Shown piece by piece: positions 8,337 to 17,049 of a stretch of DNA of 33,107 bases. The notes under the pieces are model-generated. The model had not been told where the DNA came from, did not search any database, and worked only from the letters and a program-made list of their open reading frames with translations. Position 1 is the first letter of the stretch. Every line of letters begins with the position of its first letter. The stretch is from Strigomonas culicis. Lineage: Eukaryota; Euglenozoa; Kinetoplastea; Trypanosomatida; Trypanosomatidae. The position numbers were made by a program, and so were the translations under genes. The DNA lies in NCBI GenBank assembly GCA_000482145.1, contig AUXH01000164.1, positions 1-33,107 of the forward strand, read 5' to 3'.

Positions 8337-9455
8337 ATGTTAAAGTGTACGAGTCATTCGGAAGGGCTCAACCTATCCATTGTGCCGGCTGAGATCCCGT
8401 CGGAATTTGAGGTCTTCATGAAGTGGTGCTTTTCATCCTCGAAGCGCGTGGCGGCGGGAACCACCCTCTTACACCGCTCCATCACGTCGGCCGATGCCGC
8501 CGTGGAGGGCTCCTGCTTTGTAAAGGAGAGGCCGTCACGCGCCAAGCGCCCTGCGTCTGGAGAGGCGGCAGGAGAAACACCGGATCAGGTGTCCATCAGC
8601 GCCTCAACGATAGCCAACACGTTGATGAGTGCACACGACACCCGCGTGCGCATCAAGAGGAGCAATGCCGACTTTAACCGGCGCTTGCAGTCCTACATAG
8701 CGGAAGGTGAGTGTCGAAAGTCCCTGGAAAGCGTGGACGCCGTCTTTCGAAAAACAATCGAGAAGTTGAAGACGCACGCGGGAGACGCCCCGCTGCACTT
8801 TGTGGTCGCGAAGGAGGCGCGCGAAGTGTTTGCGGCGGGCGTCAGGTGGAGCCGTCCGGACGCGCGTGTGCTGCATCGCGTCTTTCGTCCCGACGGAGGC
8901 CCCGACTCCTCCGTCTTCAAGGACGCAACTCGGCAGCTCCTCTTCTTGTTCGTGGACAGGATTGTTTACAGGCCTGCGCCACAGATTCACGGAGAGCCCA
9001 CCACAGCGCTGGATGAAGAACGATGCACCCGTATGGCGGCGCAGTTGGCCTCCTATTCGAAGCGAGGCTTTCGTATAGTCCTTTTAGACCACTTTCCGGA
9101 GCTCCACCACGGCACGGCCTATGCCCTTGAGACCACCCTGCGACCGCTCGTTGATTTCTACACCAAGTACTGCGCCCCGCTGCACCTGACCGTCGCGGTC
9201 CTGCTGTCCACCGTCTCGAACATCAGCGCCACCCTACATAGAGACGCCTTCGCCTCTTTTGTCTTGCCCCAGACAGGAATCTACTACTACTTTATTTCCC
9301 AGCTGAATGCTTCCTTTGAGGCTGATCCCAAGTTCTCGATTTTTGTGAACCCGTTCTCATCCGAAACGGAACTGCATGCCATCCCGCGCAACGAGTTCTG
9401 TAACCATATGGCTTTCCAAACCATTTCTCTGGAGGCGTTCTTGGAGATTAAGTAA
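8337..9455 (+). CDS. Degenerate PNKP 3'-phosphatase-like (HAD) protein
   Basis: From the first in-frame ATG this is 372 residues, but the frame is open back to 8064 and about 8140-8336 also looks coding without any ATG in frame. The C-terminal half follows the outline of polynucleotide kinase 3'-phosphatase domains. LFLFVDRIVY (202-211) sits where the family has FDLDGTL. GFRIVLLDHF (244-253) sits where it has the IVIFTNQ strand. TGIYYYFISQLN (313-324) matches the G-M-W-x-x-L segment. FVNPFSSE (336-343) sits at the FVGDAAGR site, and the ending MAFQTISLEAFLEI resembles LGLPFATPEEFF. The first catalytic Asp, the Thr/Asn motif and the GDAAGR motif are all replaced, so phosphatase activity is unlikely. 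Intact PNKP repairs DNA strand ends; this may be a non-catalytic paralogue. No kinase P-loop is seen. The family call rests on motif order only. Confidence 0.5.
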   Translation: MLKCTSHSEGLNLSIVPAEIPSEFEVFMKWCFSSSKRVAAGTTLLHRSITSADAAVEGSCFVKERPSRAKRPASGEAAGETPDQVSISASTIANTLMSAHDTRVRIKRSNADFNRRLQSYIAEGECRKSLESVDAVFRKTIEKLKTHAGDAPLHFVVAKEAREVFAAGVRWSRPDARVLHRVFRPDGGPDSSVFKDATRQLLFLFVDRIVYRPAPQIHGEPTTALDEERCTRMAAQLASYSKRGFRIVLLDHFPELHHGTAYALETTLRPLVDFYTKYCAPLHLTVAVLLSTVSNISATLHRDAFASFVLPQTGIYYYFISQLNASFEADPKFSIFVNPFSSETELHAIPRNEFCNHMAFQTISLEAFLEIK

Positions 9456-9659
9456 CCAATGGTGGCAGCTATCCTCCTCACCACAGTGACATACTATTTT
9501 TCTTCGATGCATCTGACACGTGGCGCATTTTCACATGCACACACTAACCCTGTTTTCGCTCTTGTCGGTTTTTTTTTCTTTCTTGTTGCGAGAGACCCAT
9601 TTGTGCGCACCTTCCCTTTCTTGTCTTCACTTCTTTTCATTTGGGAGTTGTATCCTATA

Positions 9660-9768
9660 CAGTTTTTTTTCTTCCTGAAAGCCGTCTTTTTTTTCTTATT
9701 GTTGTTGTTTGAAGTGCACGTAGTGCATTTGTGGTTGCGGGTACTAACCTCTATCCTTTTGTTCTCAG
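9660..9768 (+). promoter_or_regulatory. Pyrimidine-rich region and acceptor AG, spacer 9456-9779
   Basis: Several T-rich runs (9568-9584, 9662-9674, 9686-9706) precede a tract CCTCTATCCTTTTGTTCTCAG with AG at 9767-9768, only 11 bases before the ATG at 9780. The spacer is by chance open in the glucosidase frame from 9459, giving Phe/Leu-rich nonsense. No other feature is seen. Confidence 0.6.
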
Positions 9769-9779
9769 GTGTTTCTCAA

Positions 9780-12200
9780 ATGCGCCTCTCGCTGCTCGTG
9801 CTGCTCTTGTCGGCACTTCTTGTAGCGTCTGTTGCCAATGGGGTGCAGCTACTCAAAGTGAACACAAACTTCACTCTATGCGCTGAGGTGTATAAAGAGA
9901 ACATCTTGCGGCTCACGCTGCGGCGAACCGAGTGGGTCTACGAGCCTGAAAACGTCATTATTGCAAAGGCAGACCGGAAGGTGAACTACAAGTGCGACAA
10001 AAAGCTTTGCCATATAAAGATGAAGAGTTGTGAGGCAAAGGCGGAGGTTGCGGAGAACCTTGTCAACGTGATGTACGTGTGCGATGGGGTTCTTACCACA
10101 ACGGCTAGCATTCCGCTGCCGGCATCGGGCGACGCGGTCAGCGCTGTTACAACGTTCCCTGCCGCGCAGACGATGTATGGGCTGGCGGAGCACGCAGCCG
10201 ACTTGGCTCTGAGGCCTGGAAATGAGTACGACATGTACAACACAGATGCGTTTCATTATCCTGTGAACAGCACCGGTGCCCTTTACGGCTCGGTGCCCTT
10301 TATTATGGCCTACGGAAAGAAGCGATCGGCGGGTCTCTTACTCCTCAACGGCTCGCCGATGAAAGTAAAGGTGGTGCAGAATGACGTGCCAAAGTGTGAG
10401 TGGAATGCACAGGCTGGCCTGATCGACCTCTTCTTCTTCTCTGCTCTAAGGCCGTCCGAAGTGCACGTTCTGCATGGGTTCCTCACGGGCCACACATTTA
10501 TGCCGCCCTATACCTCGCTCGGATTTCACCAGTCCCGCTGGAACTACATGAGCACGCAGGATTGTCTGAGCGTCGACGAGGGGTTTGACACCCACAGCAT
10601 GCCCTATGACGTGCTCTGGCTGGACATTGAGCACACGAACGGCCGCCGCTACTTCACGTGGGACAAGCACGCGTTCCCGGACCCCAAGCTCCTTGTTCAG
10701 GCCCTCAGCGCCAGCGGACGCAAGCTCACCACGGTGAAGGACCCTCACGTGAAGGAGGAGGACGGCTACGCGGTTCACGAGGCGGCCAAGAAGAATAACT
10801 ACTACGTGAAGACGGTACAAGGCCGCGACTTCACAGGCCACTGCTGGCCGGGCACGTCGTCTTGGCCGGACTTTCTCAACCAGCGCACGCGCAGCTGGTA
10901 CGCCACCTTACTGCATAACGATCACTACGACATGAGCAGTGACATCTACACGTGGGTCGACATGAACGAGCCTTCCGTGTTCAAAGGTGAAAGGTCCTCC
11001 ATGTCGCTCGATGCCGTGCACCTGACGGACGACAAGCGCGAAGTTCGGCACCGCGTTATCCACAACATGTACTCGCTCCTCTCCATCATGGCCGTGCACC
11101 AGGGCGCCCTCGAATCCGCTGGCCGGAAGGTCAAGCCGAAGCGACCCTTCATTCTCTCCCGCAGTTTCTTCCCCGGCCTGCAGCGCTATGCAGCGGTCTG
11201 GACGGGAGACAACATGGCGCAGTGGAGCCACTTGGCGTCCACGCTGCCGGAGCTCCTGTCGCTCTCCATGTCGAACATACCGTTCGTCGGCGCCGATATC
11301 GGCGGCTTTTTCTTCAACACCGATGAGGACCTCTTCGTGCGGTGGATGCAGTCCGCCATTTTCTACCCCTTCATGCGCTCGCACACGCACCTGGAAACGA
11401 AGCGCCACGAGCCCTGGACGTACTCGAAGGAGGCGCAGGTCCTCATTCGCAACAGCCTGGCCCTCCGGTACGCCCTGATCCCGTACCTCTACACGGCCTT
11501 CTACAAGGCGCACGTGGAGGGGGAGGCGATCCTTCGGCCGCTCATTTACGACTTTCCGGACCAGGACGACCTGCGGGAGGAGCAGGAGGCGGCCATGTTC
11601 GGACCCGCGCTGCTGTTCCGTCCCGTGGTGGCTAAGGACGCGCGGGAGGTGAGCGTACTGCTGCCGGGCCGCACCACGTGGTACTCGTATGCATCCGGGG
11701 AAGCAGTGCCGAGCGGTGGCCGGTATACGATGCCCACGGTGCTCAGCACCATCCCCTTGTTTCTTCGCGGCGGCCACATCGTTCCCATGAAACTCCGCCT
11801 GCGCCGCAGCACGTACGCCGCGCGCTTCGATCCCTTCACGCTCTACGTGGCGCTGAATGAGCAGCGCAACAGCTACGGCGAGCTCTACCTCGATGATGGG
11901 GAGTCCTTCGATTTTGAGAGCGGGGCATACATCCTGTCGAAGTTCTCCTACTCGCAGAACACGCTGAGCTGCACCTTCACAAAAGGCGCAAGGCGGAGCT
12001 CGTTCGACGTGGCAAATCTGATAGAGCGCATTGTGATCTACGGATTTGTGGGCAAACTCACGACGGTGACCGCAACTTCCAGGACGGCACGCGGGGAGAC
12101 AATCGGCGTGCCGCTTGAGTTTGAACGCGTCGGTTCCAGTATTATTGTTAGAAAGCCAGACGTGCGCGTGGCGTCTGAGTGGAAAATTGTTTTTGAATAG
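9780..12200 (+). CDS. Glucosidase II alpha subunit (GH31, ER)
   Basis: An 806-residue glycoside hydrolase family 31 enzyme. The start at 9780 is preferred because it opens a clear signal peptide (residues 1-20, Leu/Val-rich core ending near VASVANG) and lies just after an acceptor AG. The upstream extension to 9459 is pyrimidine-tract noise. Key family motifs are WLDIEH (Asp282), the nucleophile motif WVDMNEPSVF (Asp394) and the acid/base motif WTGDN (Asp477), followed by GADIGGFF and the C-terminal beta domains. The enzyme trims alpha-1,3-linked glucose from N-glycans in the ER. In trypanosomatids, which transfer non-glucosylated glycans, it is expected to work opposite UGGT in the calnexin/calreticulin cycle. 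Animal alpha subunits are longer (over 900 residues); the shorter form lacks part of the N-terminal region. No KDEL-type tail is seen, as expected if a beta subunit retains it. Confidence 0.9.
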   Translation: MRLSLLVLLLSALLVASVANGVQLLKVNTNFTLCAEVYKENILRLTLRRTEWVYEPENVIIAKADRKVNYKCDKKLCHIKMKSCEAKAEVAENLVNVMYVCDGVLTTTASIPLPASGDAVSAVTTFPAAQTMYGLAEHAADLALRPGNEYDMYNTDAFHYPVNSTGALYGSVPFIMAYGKKRSAGLLLLNGSPMKVKVVQNDVPKCEWNAQAGLIDLFFFSALRPSEVHVLHGFLTGHTFMPPYTSLGFHQSRWNYMSTQDCLSVDEGFDTHSMPYDVLWLDIEHTNGRRYFTWDKHAFPDPKLLVQALSASGRKLTTVKDPHVKEEDGYAVHEAAKKNNYYVKTVQGRDFTGHCWPGTSSWPDFLNQRTRSWYATLLHNDHYDMSSDIYTWVDMNEPSVFKGERSSMSLDAVHLTDDKREVRHRVIHNMYSLLSIMAVHQGALESAGRKVKPKRPFILSRSFFPGLQRYAAVWTGDNMAQWSHLASTLPELLSLSMSNIPFVGADIGGFFFNTDEDLFVRWMQSAIFYPFMRSHTHLETKRHEPWTYSKEAQVLIRNSLALRYALIPYLYTAFYKAHVEGEAILRPLIYDFPDQDDLREEQEAAMFGPALLFRPVVAKDAREVSVLLPGRTTWYSYASGEAVPSGGRYTMPTVLSTIPLFLRGGHIVPMKLRLRRSTYAARFDPFTLYVALNEQRNSYGELYLDDGESFDFESGAYILSKFSYSQNTLSCTFTKGARRSSFDVANLIERIVIYGFVGKLTTVTATSRTARGETIGVPLEFERVGSSIIVRKPDVRVASEWKIVFE

Positions 12201-12498
12201 TTCGGAACTTTTTTCTTCTCTGTCTTTTTTTTTGTTTCAAACGTAGAGTTGCTGAGTGTTTGTAATAAGTATGTACATGAACACTGTGATTGTCATCTTC
12301 CTCATCGTTTTTTTTTTTTGTGTGTGTGTGGAGACTACCGTCTTCAGTGACCTTTCTCCTTTTCTTCCCCTTTTCTTTCCTCTTCCATTGAATTATGTTT
12401 CTACACTTATTAAAAATCGTTTCATCCCACATTCTTCGTTTCTCGGCTGAAGTGTGTATATATTATCTTTGTATTAACGGCAAAGTAGGTGAATAGTG

Positions 12499-12516
12499 TT
12501 TTTTTTTTCTGACAAG
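12499..12516 (+). promoter_or_regulatory. T-run and acceptor AG, spacer 12201-12579
   Basis: A T run at about 12499-12509 is followed by CTGACAAG with AG at 12515-12516, 63 bases before the ATG at 12580. A second, longer C/T tract lies at 12345-12384 and an alternative AG at 12572-12573. A short GT run sits near 12319-12331. Nothing else is seen in the spacer. Confidence 0.5.
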
Positions 12517-12579
12517 TAGTATACGTGCAAAACGAAAAAAAGAAAAGTAAGTATTTATTATAGCATCTTCTAGTTTCTC

Positions 12580-14019
12580 ATGCTCCGTCTTCACACACGG
12601 AACGCTAGTGCGCTTGTCGCGGCAGAGGGGGTCCGCACCTTCTGGGACCCCTTTGGACACCAAGCAGAATCTTTTTTTATGGACCGCAAGGACCTGCAGC
12701 AGATGTACCCCACCACGAAGCCCAAGACGACGGGCGGTGGCTTTGGCTACGAGCGCGGGCCGTACTGGGACGCGATGCTGCTGCCGAACCCGGCGATCCG
12801 CCTTCCCCACGAACGGCGGCGGCTGAACCCCAAACCGGCGAAGCGCGTCACCGTGTTTGGCGCGAGCGGCTACCTCGGCGCGGAGATCGTGCGCGAGCTG
12901 TGCGAGCACCCCGACATCGAGAAGGTGCGCGCGGCAACGCGGTACCCCACGCTCATCCCCGCGGGCTCCGACCTAGACGTCCTCCTGAACCAGTACCCGG
13001 ACAAGATTGAGCTGCACGAGTGCGACGTGACGGACCGCATTCAGGTGAACGTGGCCTCCAACGGCAGCGACACGCTCATTTTCGCCATCGACTTTTTCAA
13101 CGAGTACGCGAACAACAGCCACCATGATGTGTTCCTCATCGGCGCGACGAATGTTAGCTGGACGGCCCGCAGCGTACGCGCGGAGCGTGTCATCTTCTGC
13201 AACGGCCTCGACGCGACCTTCGCGTCCGAGTCTAACTATGTGGACTTCCGCGCTCGCGGTGAGGATGCCGTCGGCGCGAACCACCCGGATGCCACCATCA
13301 TCCGCTTTGGTCCGCTGTACGGCAAGAACTATCGGTACCGCGGCCTCGGCCGGTTCATCTACCCGGCGTGCTTCCCGAACACGGAGGTGCAGCCCACGTG
13401 GGTCGTGGATGCCGCGCGCGCGGTGGTGCGCAGCTCCATGTCCCACCGCGCCGTGCGTTACAAGTTCGATCTCGGGGGTCCGGAGAAGTTCCGCCACGTG
13501 GACGCGTTCCGCCACATTGCCCGCTTCTTCGACCCTCGCATTGTGTTGCCCTGCTACCGCGGCATCGGCCGTTTCTTCGGGAAGCTCGCCGGCTGGACGG
13601 TGCCGAACCCGTGGTTTGACGACAACTACATCGTCACCTTTGAGCTAGACCAGGTCAATCGCCGCAGCACGCTGTTCGACCGACTCGCTTCCTGGGAGCG
13701 CTTAGCGTACAAGCCGCACACAGTGGCGGAGGCGGCCGCGGTCGAGCACGGGGAGAGGAAGCTGGAGCCGCTGCACAAGTTAGACGTGGCCTTCCGTGCC
13801 CTGGAAGCGGCCGAGAAGGCAGCGTTCGAGGCCGAGGAGGAGAAGGCGAAGACCTTCGGCATCCACCGTGCGAAGGCCGAGCCCGGCTTTGGCCGCACGG
13901 ACGGTCTGGAGGCGCTGGCGCAGGAGATCTACCCAGGCCAGCAGTTCCGCATTCGGCCGCTGGAGGGAGCGAAGTATCCCTCTTCCGTGAAGAACCCTGG
14001 CCCTACCGCCATTCAGTAA
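12580..14019 (+). CDS. NDUFA9: NDUFA9-like complex I 39-kDa subunit
   Basis: A 479-residue atypical short-chain dehydrogenase of the NDUFA9/NUEM type, an accessory subunit of mitochondrial NADH:ubiquinone oxidoreductase. The Rossmann nucleotide-binding motif FGASGYLG lies at about 91-98 after a ~88-residue N-terminal extension with mitochondrial-type basic and hydroxylated residues at its start. Downstream family-like features are IIRFGPLYGKNYRYRG (about 245-260), VQPTWVVDAARAV in place of the QPVxVxDVA segment, and YKFDLGGPE (about 294-302). The classical SDR YxxxK catalytic pair is not evident, as usual in NDUFA9, which binds NADPH structurally. A charged Ala/Glu/Lys-rich C-terminal tail (about 385-479) extends beyond the usual core. 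The ATG at 12580 gives the targeting-like N-terminus. Imported to the mitochondrial inner membrane arm by inference. Confidence 0.85.
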   Translation: MLRLHTRNASALVAAEGVRTFWDPFGHQAESFFMDRKDLQQMYPTTKPKTTGGGFGYERGPYWDAMLLPNPAIRLPHERRRLNPKPAKRVTVFGASGYLGAEIVRELCEHPDIEKVRAATRYPTLIPAGSDLDVLLNQYPDKIELHECDVTDRIQVNVASNGSDTLIFAIDFFNEYANNSHHDVFLIGATNVSWTARSVRAERVIFCNGLDATFASESNYVDFRARGEDAVGANHPDATIIRFGPLYGKNYRYRGLGRFIYPACFPNTEVQPTWVVDAARAVVRSSMSHRAVRYKFDLGGPEKFRHVDAFRHIARFFDPRIVLPCYRGIGRFFGKLAGWTVPNPWFDDNYIVTFELDQVNRRSTLFDRLASWERLAYKPHTVAEAAAVEHGERKLEPLHKLDVAFRALEAAEKAAFEAEEEKAKTFGIHRAKAEPGFGRTDGLEALAQEIYPGQQFRIRPLEGAKYPSSVKNPGPTAIQ

Positions 14020-14596
14020 AAGCCAAAGCGAGGGCGCGTATGGAACATGTAGTTGAAAGAAAAAAAAAAGAAACACATTTGTAAAGCAAACTAACAGAAA
14101 GCACTACAGATCGGATGCCATTAATAATTATAAACAACTTAGACTGCAATGGAAGCGAATACCCTGCATACTTATCTTCTTTTTGTTTTGTTTTTAGTAA
14201 TAGTAGAGAAGGACATAGGATCTGTAGCATAATTGTTAGCACCTTTTTTCTGTCTTGTCAGTCCTTCTAACGGATCTTTTTCTCTTCTTTTTTTTTTGAT
14301 TCCTTAAACGTGTTCACGAGCATTTTAGTCATACTCCTCTCTTGGAGTACAGAAGTAACAAGTGTACTTCTGGAATGTTTTCGTTTTTTTTTTTTTACAC
14401 TTCAAGAAGTACTAACTGTTTGAATTTCATTTTTTTTTCACTCCATTTATGAACTATCCTTTCCTCTTTTTCCCCCCCCCCTCTCTCTCTTCTCTTCTAT
14501 TGTTTTGTGTTTGTTCCACGGTTGCGTTGTTTCTTGTCTAGGGGTCTTTTTTCTTGTAACCGATACCGACGGTTCTATCTAGTCGTCCAACAGCAA
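14020..14596 (+). promoter_or_regulatory. 577-base spacer with pyrimidine tract and acceptor
   Basis: T runs at 14286-14298 and 14384-14396 and a long C/T tract at about 14459-14500 precede TTGTCTAG with AG at 14540-14541, the probable acceptor for the zinc-finger gene (ATG 14597). A later AG at 14592-14593 is possible. The first ~250 bases look like 3' UTR. No RNA gene or ORF is recognised. Confidence 0.6.
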
Positions 14597-16669
14597 ATGA
14601 TACCGTCAGGGAGGAAGGGCCCGTCGGGGCCCCCACCTCGATTTAGAACATGCTATCTGTGTGGTCAGCAGTTTGGCACGGCGTCCATTGCAATTCATAT
14701 TCCTCAGTGTTATGAAAAGAAGGTGGCCCAGTGGGAGAAGGGCGACCCCCGCACACGCGGCGGGAAGCCCAAGCACCCGGACCAGGTCGACTGGAAGGGG
14801 GAGAAGAGCGGTGCCAATGCGAAGGAGCTGAACGACGCGCAGTACCGTGAGTTCGAGGCGAACATGGTGCCGTGCCCCAACTGCGCGCGCACCTTTCTGC
14901 CGGACCGCCTACCCGTCCACCTGCGGGGGTGCAAGCCGACCGGCGGCGGCGCCAAAAAGGGCAGCGCCGCCGCGAAGGACTTGGGCGCGACCGACAAGAG
15001 CGCCTCGCGCGCGCCGTCCCGCGGCGCCAAGAGCGGCGGCGGCACGACGCCCCGGGGCTTTGGCGGGCGCCCCATCCTGCCCTTCTGCTATCTGTGCGGG
15101 CGGCAGTTCGGCACCACGTCCTTAGCGATTCATGTGCCGCAGTGCTATAACAAGAAGGTGTCACAATGGGAGATTGCGGATCCGCAGACGCGAGGCACGA
15201 AGCCGAAGCACCCGGACACGGTGAACTGGAAGGGCACCACCGAGGGCGGCTCGGAGGCGCAGTCGGAAGCGCAGTTTAAGGAGTTCGTCAACAACCTGGA
15301 GCCGTGCCCGAACTGCGGCCGCAAGTTCCTCTCGGACCGCCTGGTGGTGCACCTGCGCTCCTGCCGGCCCGGCAACACGGCCAAGCCGGTGCGGCCCGCG
15401 GCCGCGGCAGCGGCGGAGCAGGACGTGGCGCCGCCGTGCCCACCGAAGCCGCCCGCGGGCCCCGCGTCGGTCTCCCCGCGGCCGGCGCCCCCCGGCGGCG
15501 CGCCGAAGGACGGCGCGGAGGACAAGGAAGCAGACCGCCTGAACCCCAAACGGAACCGCGTGCCGAAGAACTCGACCATCAAGGGGGACGGGCGGCCATG
15601 CCCACGGTGCCAGACGGTCGAGCACGACAGCAAGGCGAAGTACTGCCGCGACTGCGGGTGGAACCTGAACTCGAAGAACATGCCCGAGCCCTGCGGGCGG
15701 TGCGGCGAGCCGGTGCCGGACGGGTCGCGCTTCTGCACGACGTGCGGCCACCCCGTGAACGGGGCCGCCGCCACGGAGCGCGACGCCGGTGGCGCCAACG
15801 TGAACGCGCCGACCGTCCGACTGGGCGTGTGCCCCGCGTGCGAGGCGGTCTGCGACGCGGACGGCAATTTCTGCGACAACTGCGGCGCCGCACTCGGCGA
15901 TGCGGAGCTGCGGCCACAGGAGGGAGGCACGCCGCGCGGCCGCAGCACGTCTCCCGCAGGGAAGGCCGCGAAGGCAGGCGGAAAGACGGTCATGTTCTGC
16001 TCGGCCTGCAAGCTCTTCTCCGACGATGCGGCGGCTGTGTTCTGTGAGGACTGCGGGGGCAAGCTCGAGCCGACCACGTGCCCACCGGGCGATGGAGAGC
16101 CGGCGGAGCTCCAAAGCACGATGCGGCCGTCGGCCGGCGAGGCGGCGGCCCCGAAACCTGTGAAACCCAAAGGGCAGAAGACCAAAGCGGTTGCGCCGGG
16201 GCCACCACCGCCGCCGCCCGCGGCAGCTCCGGAGGAGGAGGACGCAGACTTCAGCCGCCAAGAGTGCCCCACGTGCGGCCGCAAGTTCGGCACCGATGCG
16301 TACGACCGCCACGTGAAGGTTTGCAAGAACCCTTCGAAGCGCAAAGTGTTCAAGTCAACGGAACAGCGGCGAACGTCCGAGATTGCTGAGGTGCCCAAGG
16401 CAAAGGCACCAAAGCCACCGCGCCAAAAGGACTGGCGCGCTGAGAGCGAGGCCTTCCGTCGTGCCCTGAAGGAGGCCCGGCACGCAACCAACGTGATCAA
16501 GGCGGGTGGCACGGCGAAGGACTTGCCGCCACCCACTTACAGTGAAAACCCAGACTACGTAAAGTGCCCTCATTGTACGCGCCGTTTTGCACCCAACGTG
16601 GCAGAGCGACATATACCCAAATGCGCGTCCACAATGAACCGGCCCAAGCCCCCGCCCAAGCGGAGGTGA
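14597..16669 (+). CDS. Multi-zinc protein: six C2HC fingers flanking a zinc-ribbon block
   Basis: A 690-residue protein. The ATG at 14597 is chosen because the upstream extension to 14507 begins with GTG and contains the acceptor AG. Six ZC2HC1-type fingers (CxxC-x12-HxxxC) start at residues 19, 93, 164, 237, 557 and 657. The first two and second two form a duplicated pair: each first finger has CYLCG, FGT and IHxPQCY, each second CPNC and FL-DRL-VHLR-C. Between them and the last two fingers lie four double-ribbon units, with CxxC knuckles at about 335/350, 366/380, 412/426 and 468/483, in a Pro/Ala/Gly-rich setting. The total is ten potential zinc modules. ZC2HC1-type fingers occur in axonemal and other proteins; the ribbons resemble DZR/zinc-ribbon families. 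Target (RNA, DNA or protein) cannot be told. No membrane segment or obvious nuclear signal stands out beyond basic C-terminal stretches. Confidence 0.85.
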   Translation: MIPSGRKGPSGPPPRFRTCYLCGQQFGTASIAIHIPQCYEKKVAQWEKGDPRTRGGKPKHPDQVDWKGEKSGANAKELNDAQYREFEANMVPCPNCARTFLPDRLPVHLRGCKPTGGGAKKGSAAAKDLGATDKSASRAPSRGAKSGGGTTPRGFGGRPILPFCYLCGRQFGTTSLAIHVPQCYNKKVSQWEIADPQTRGTKPKHPDTVNWKGTTEGGSEAQSEAQFKEFVNNLEPCPNCGRKFLSDRLVVHLRSCRPGNTAKPVRPAAAAAAEQDVAPPCPPKPPAGPASVSPRPAPPGGAPKDGAEDKEADRLNPKRNRVPKNSTIKGDGRPCPRCQTVEHDSKAKYCRDCGWNLNSKNMPEPCGRCGEPVPDGSRFCTTCGHPVNGAAATERDAGGANVNAPTVRLGVCPACEAVCDADGNFCDNCGAALGDAELRPQEGGTPRGRSTSPAGKAAKAGGKTVMFCSACKLFSDDAAAVFCEDCGGKLEPTTCPPGDGEPAELQSTMRPSAGEAAAPKPVKPKGQKTKAVAPGPPPPPPAAAPEEEDADFSRQECPTCGRKFGTDAYDRHVKVCKNPSKRKVFKSTEQRRTSEIAEVPKAKAPKPPRQKDWRAESEAFRRALKEARHATNVIKAGGTAKDLPPPTYSENPDYVKCPHCTRRFAPNVAERHIPKCASTMNRPKPPPKRR

Positions 16670-16849
16670 GCATGAACTCCATTCGGCCCAATGTACATAC
16701 ACTGAAAAACAAAATATGATTAAAAATAAAATACATTAAGAAGTAATGGGGTAGTGTGAGTAGTGGCTTGAACTCCATACCTAGTTGAAGCAATCCGTTC
16801 ACCTAGATACTTCTTCTATACAGCTTATGCATTTCTTACATTTGTACTG

Positions 16850-17041
16850 TGCTTTTTTCCTTTTTTGTTCCCCTCTTGTCACACCTTTTTGTATACTTGG
16901 TTCGGAACGTTAACAGTTTTCGCTTTTATTTCATCCCCCTAGTCTGTCTTCAATACTGAAACTCACTCTCTCCTCCTATGTTTTGGTCTACTTGTATCGA
17001 CGTGATTACATTCTTCTTTTTTCATTTCTCTGTACGCTAAG
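16850..17041 (+). promoter_or_regulatory. Pyrimidine-rich region and acceptor AG, spacer 16670-17049
   Basis: T/C-rich from about 16850, with a final tract at 17010-17031 and the first AG after it at 17040-17041. That would leave only 8 leader bases before the ATG at 17050. An AG near 16941 after an earlier tract is an alternative. An A/T-rich presumed 3' UTR precedes it. No other feature is seen. Confidence 0.5.
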
Positions 17042-17049
17042 GTTACACG

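Noticed and set aside
9459..9779. In-frame N-terminal extension of glucosidase II starting four bases after the previous stop
   Set aside because: It encodes Phe/Leu-rich sequence from pyrimidine tracts, contains the likely acceptor AG, and precedes a proper signal peptide at 9780.
15145..16536. Long minus-strand frame across the zinc-finger gene
   Set aside because: The GC-rich third positions of the sense gene suppress antisense stops; the product is a Pro/Ala/Arg/Ser-rich artefact.
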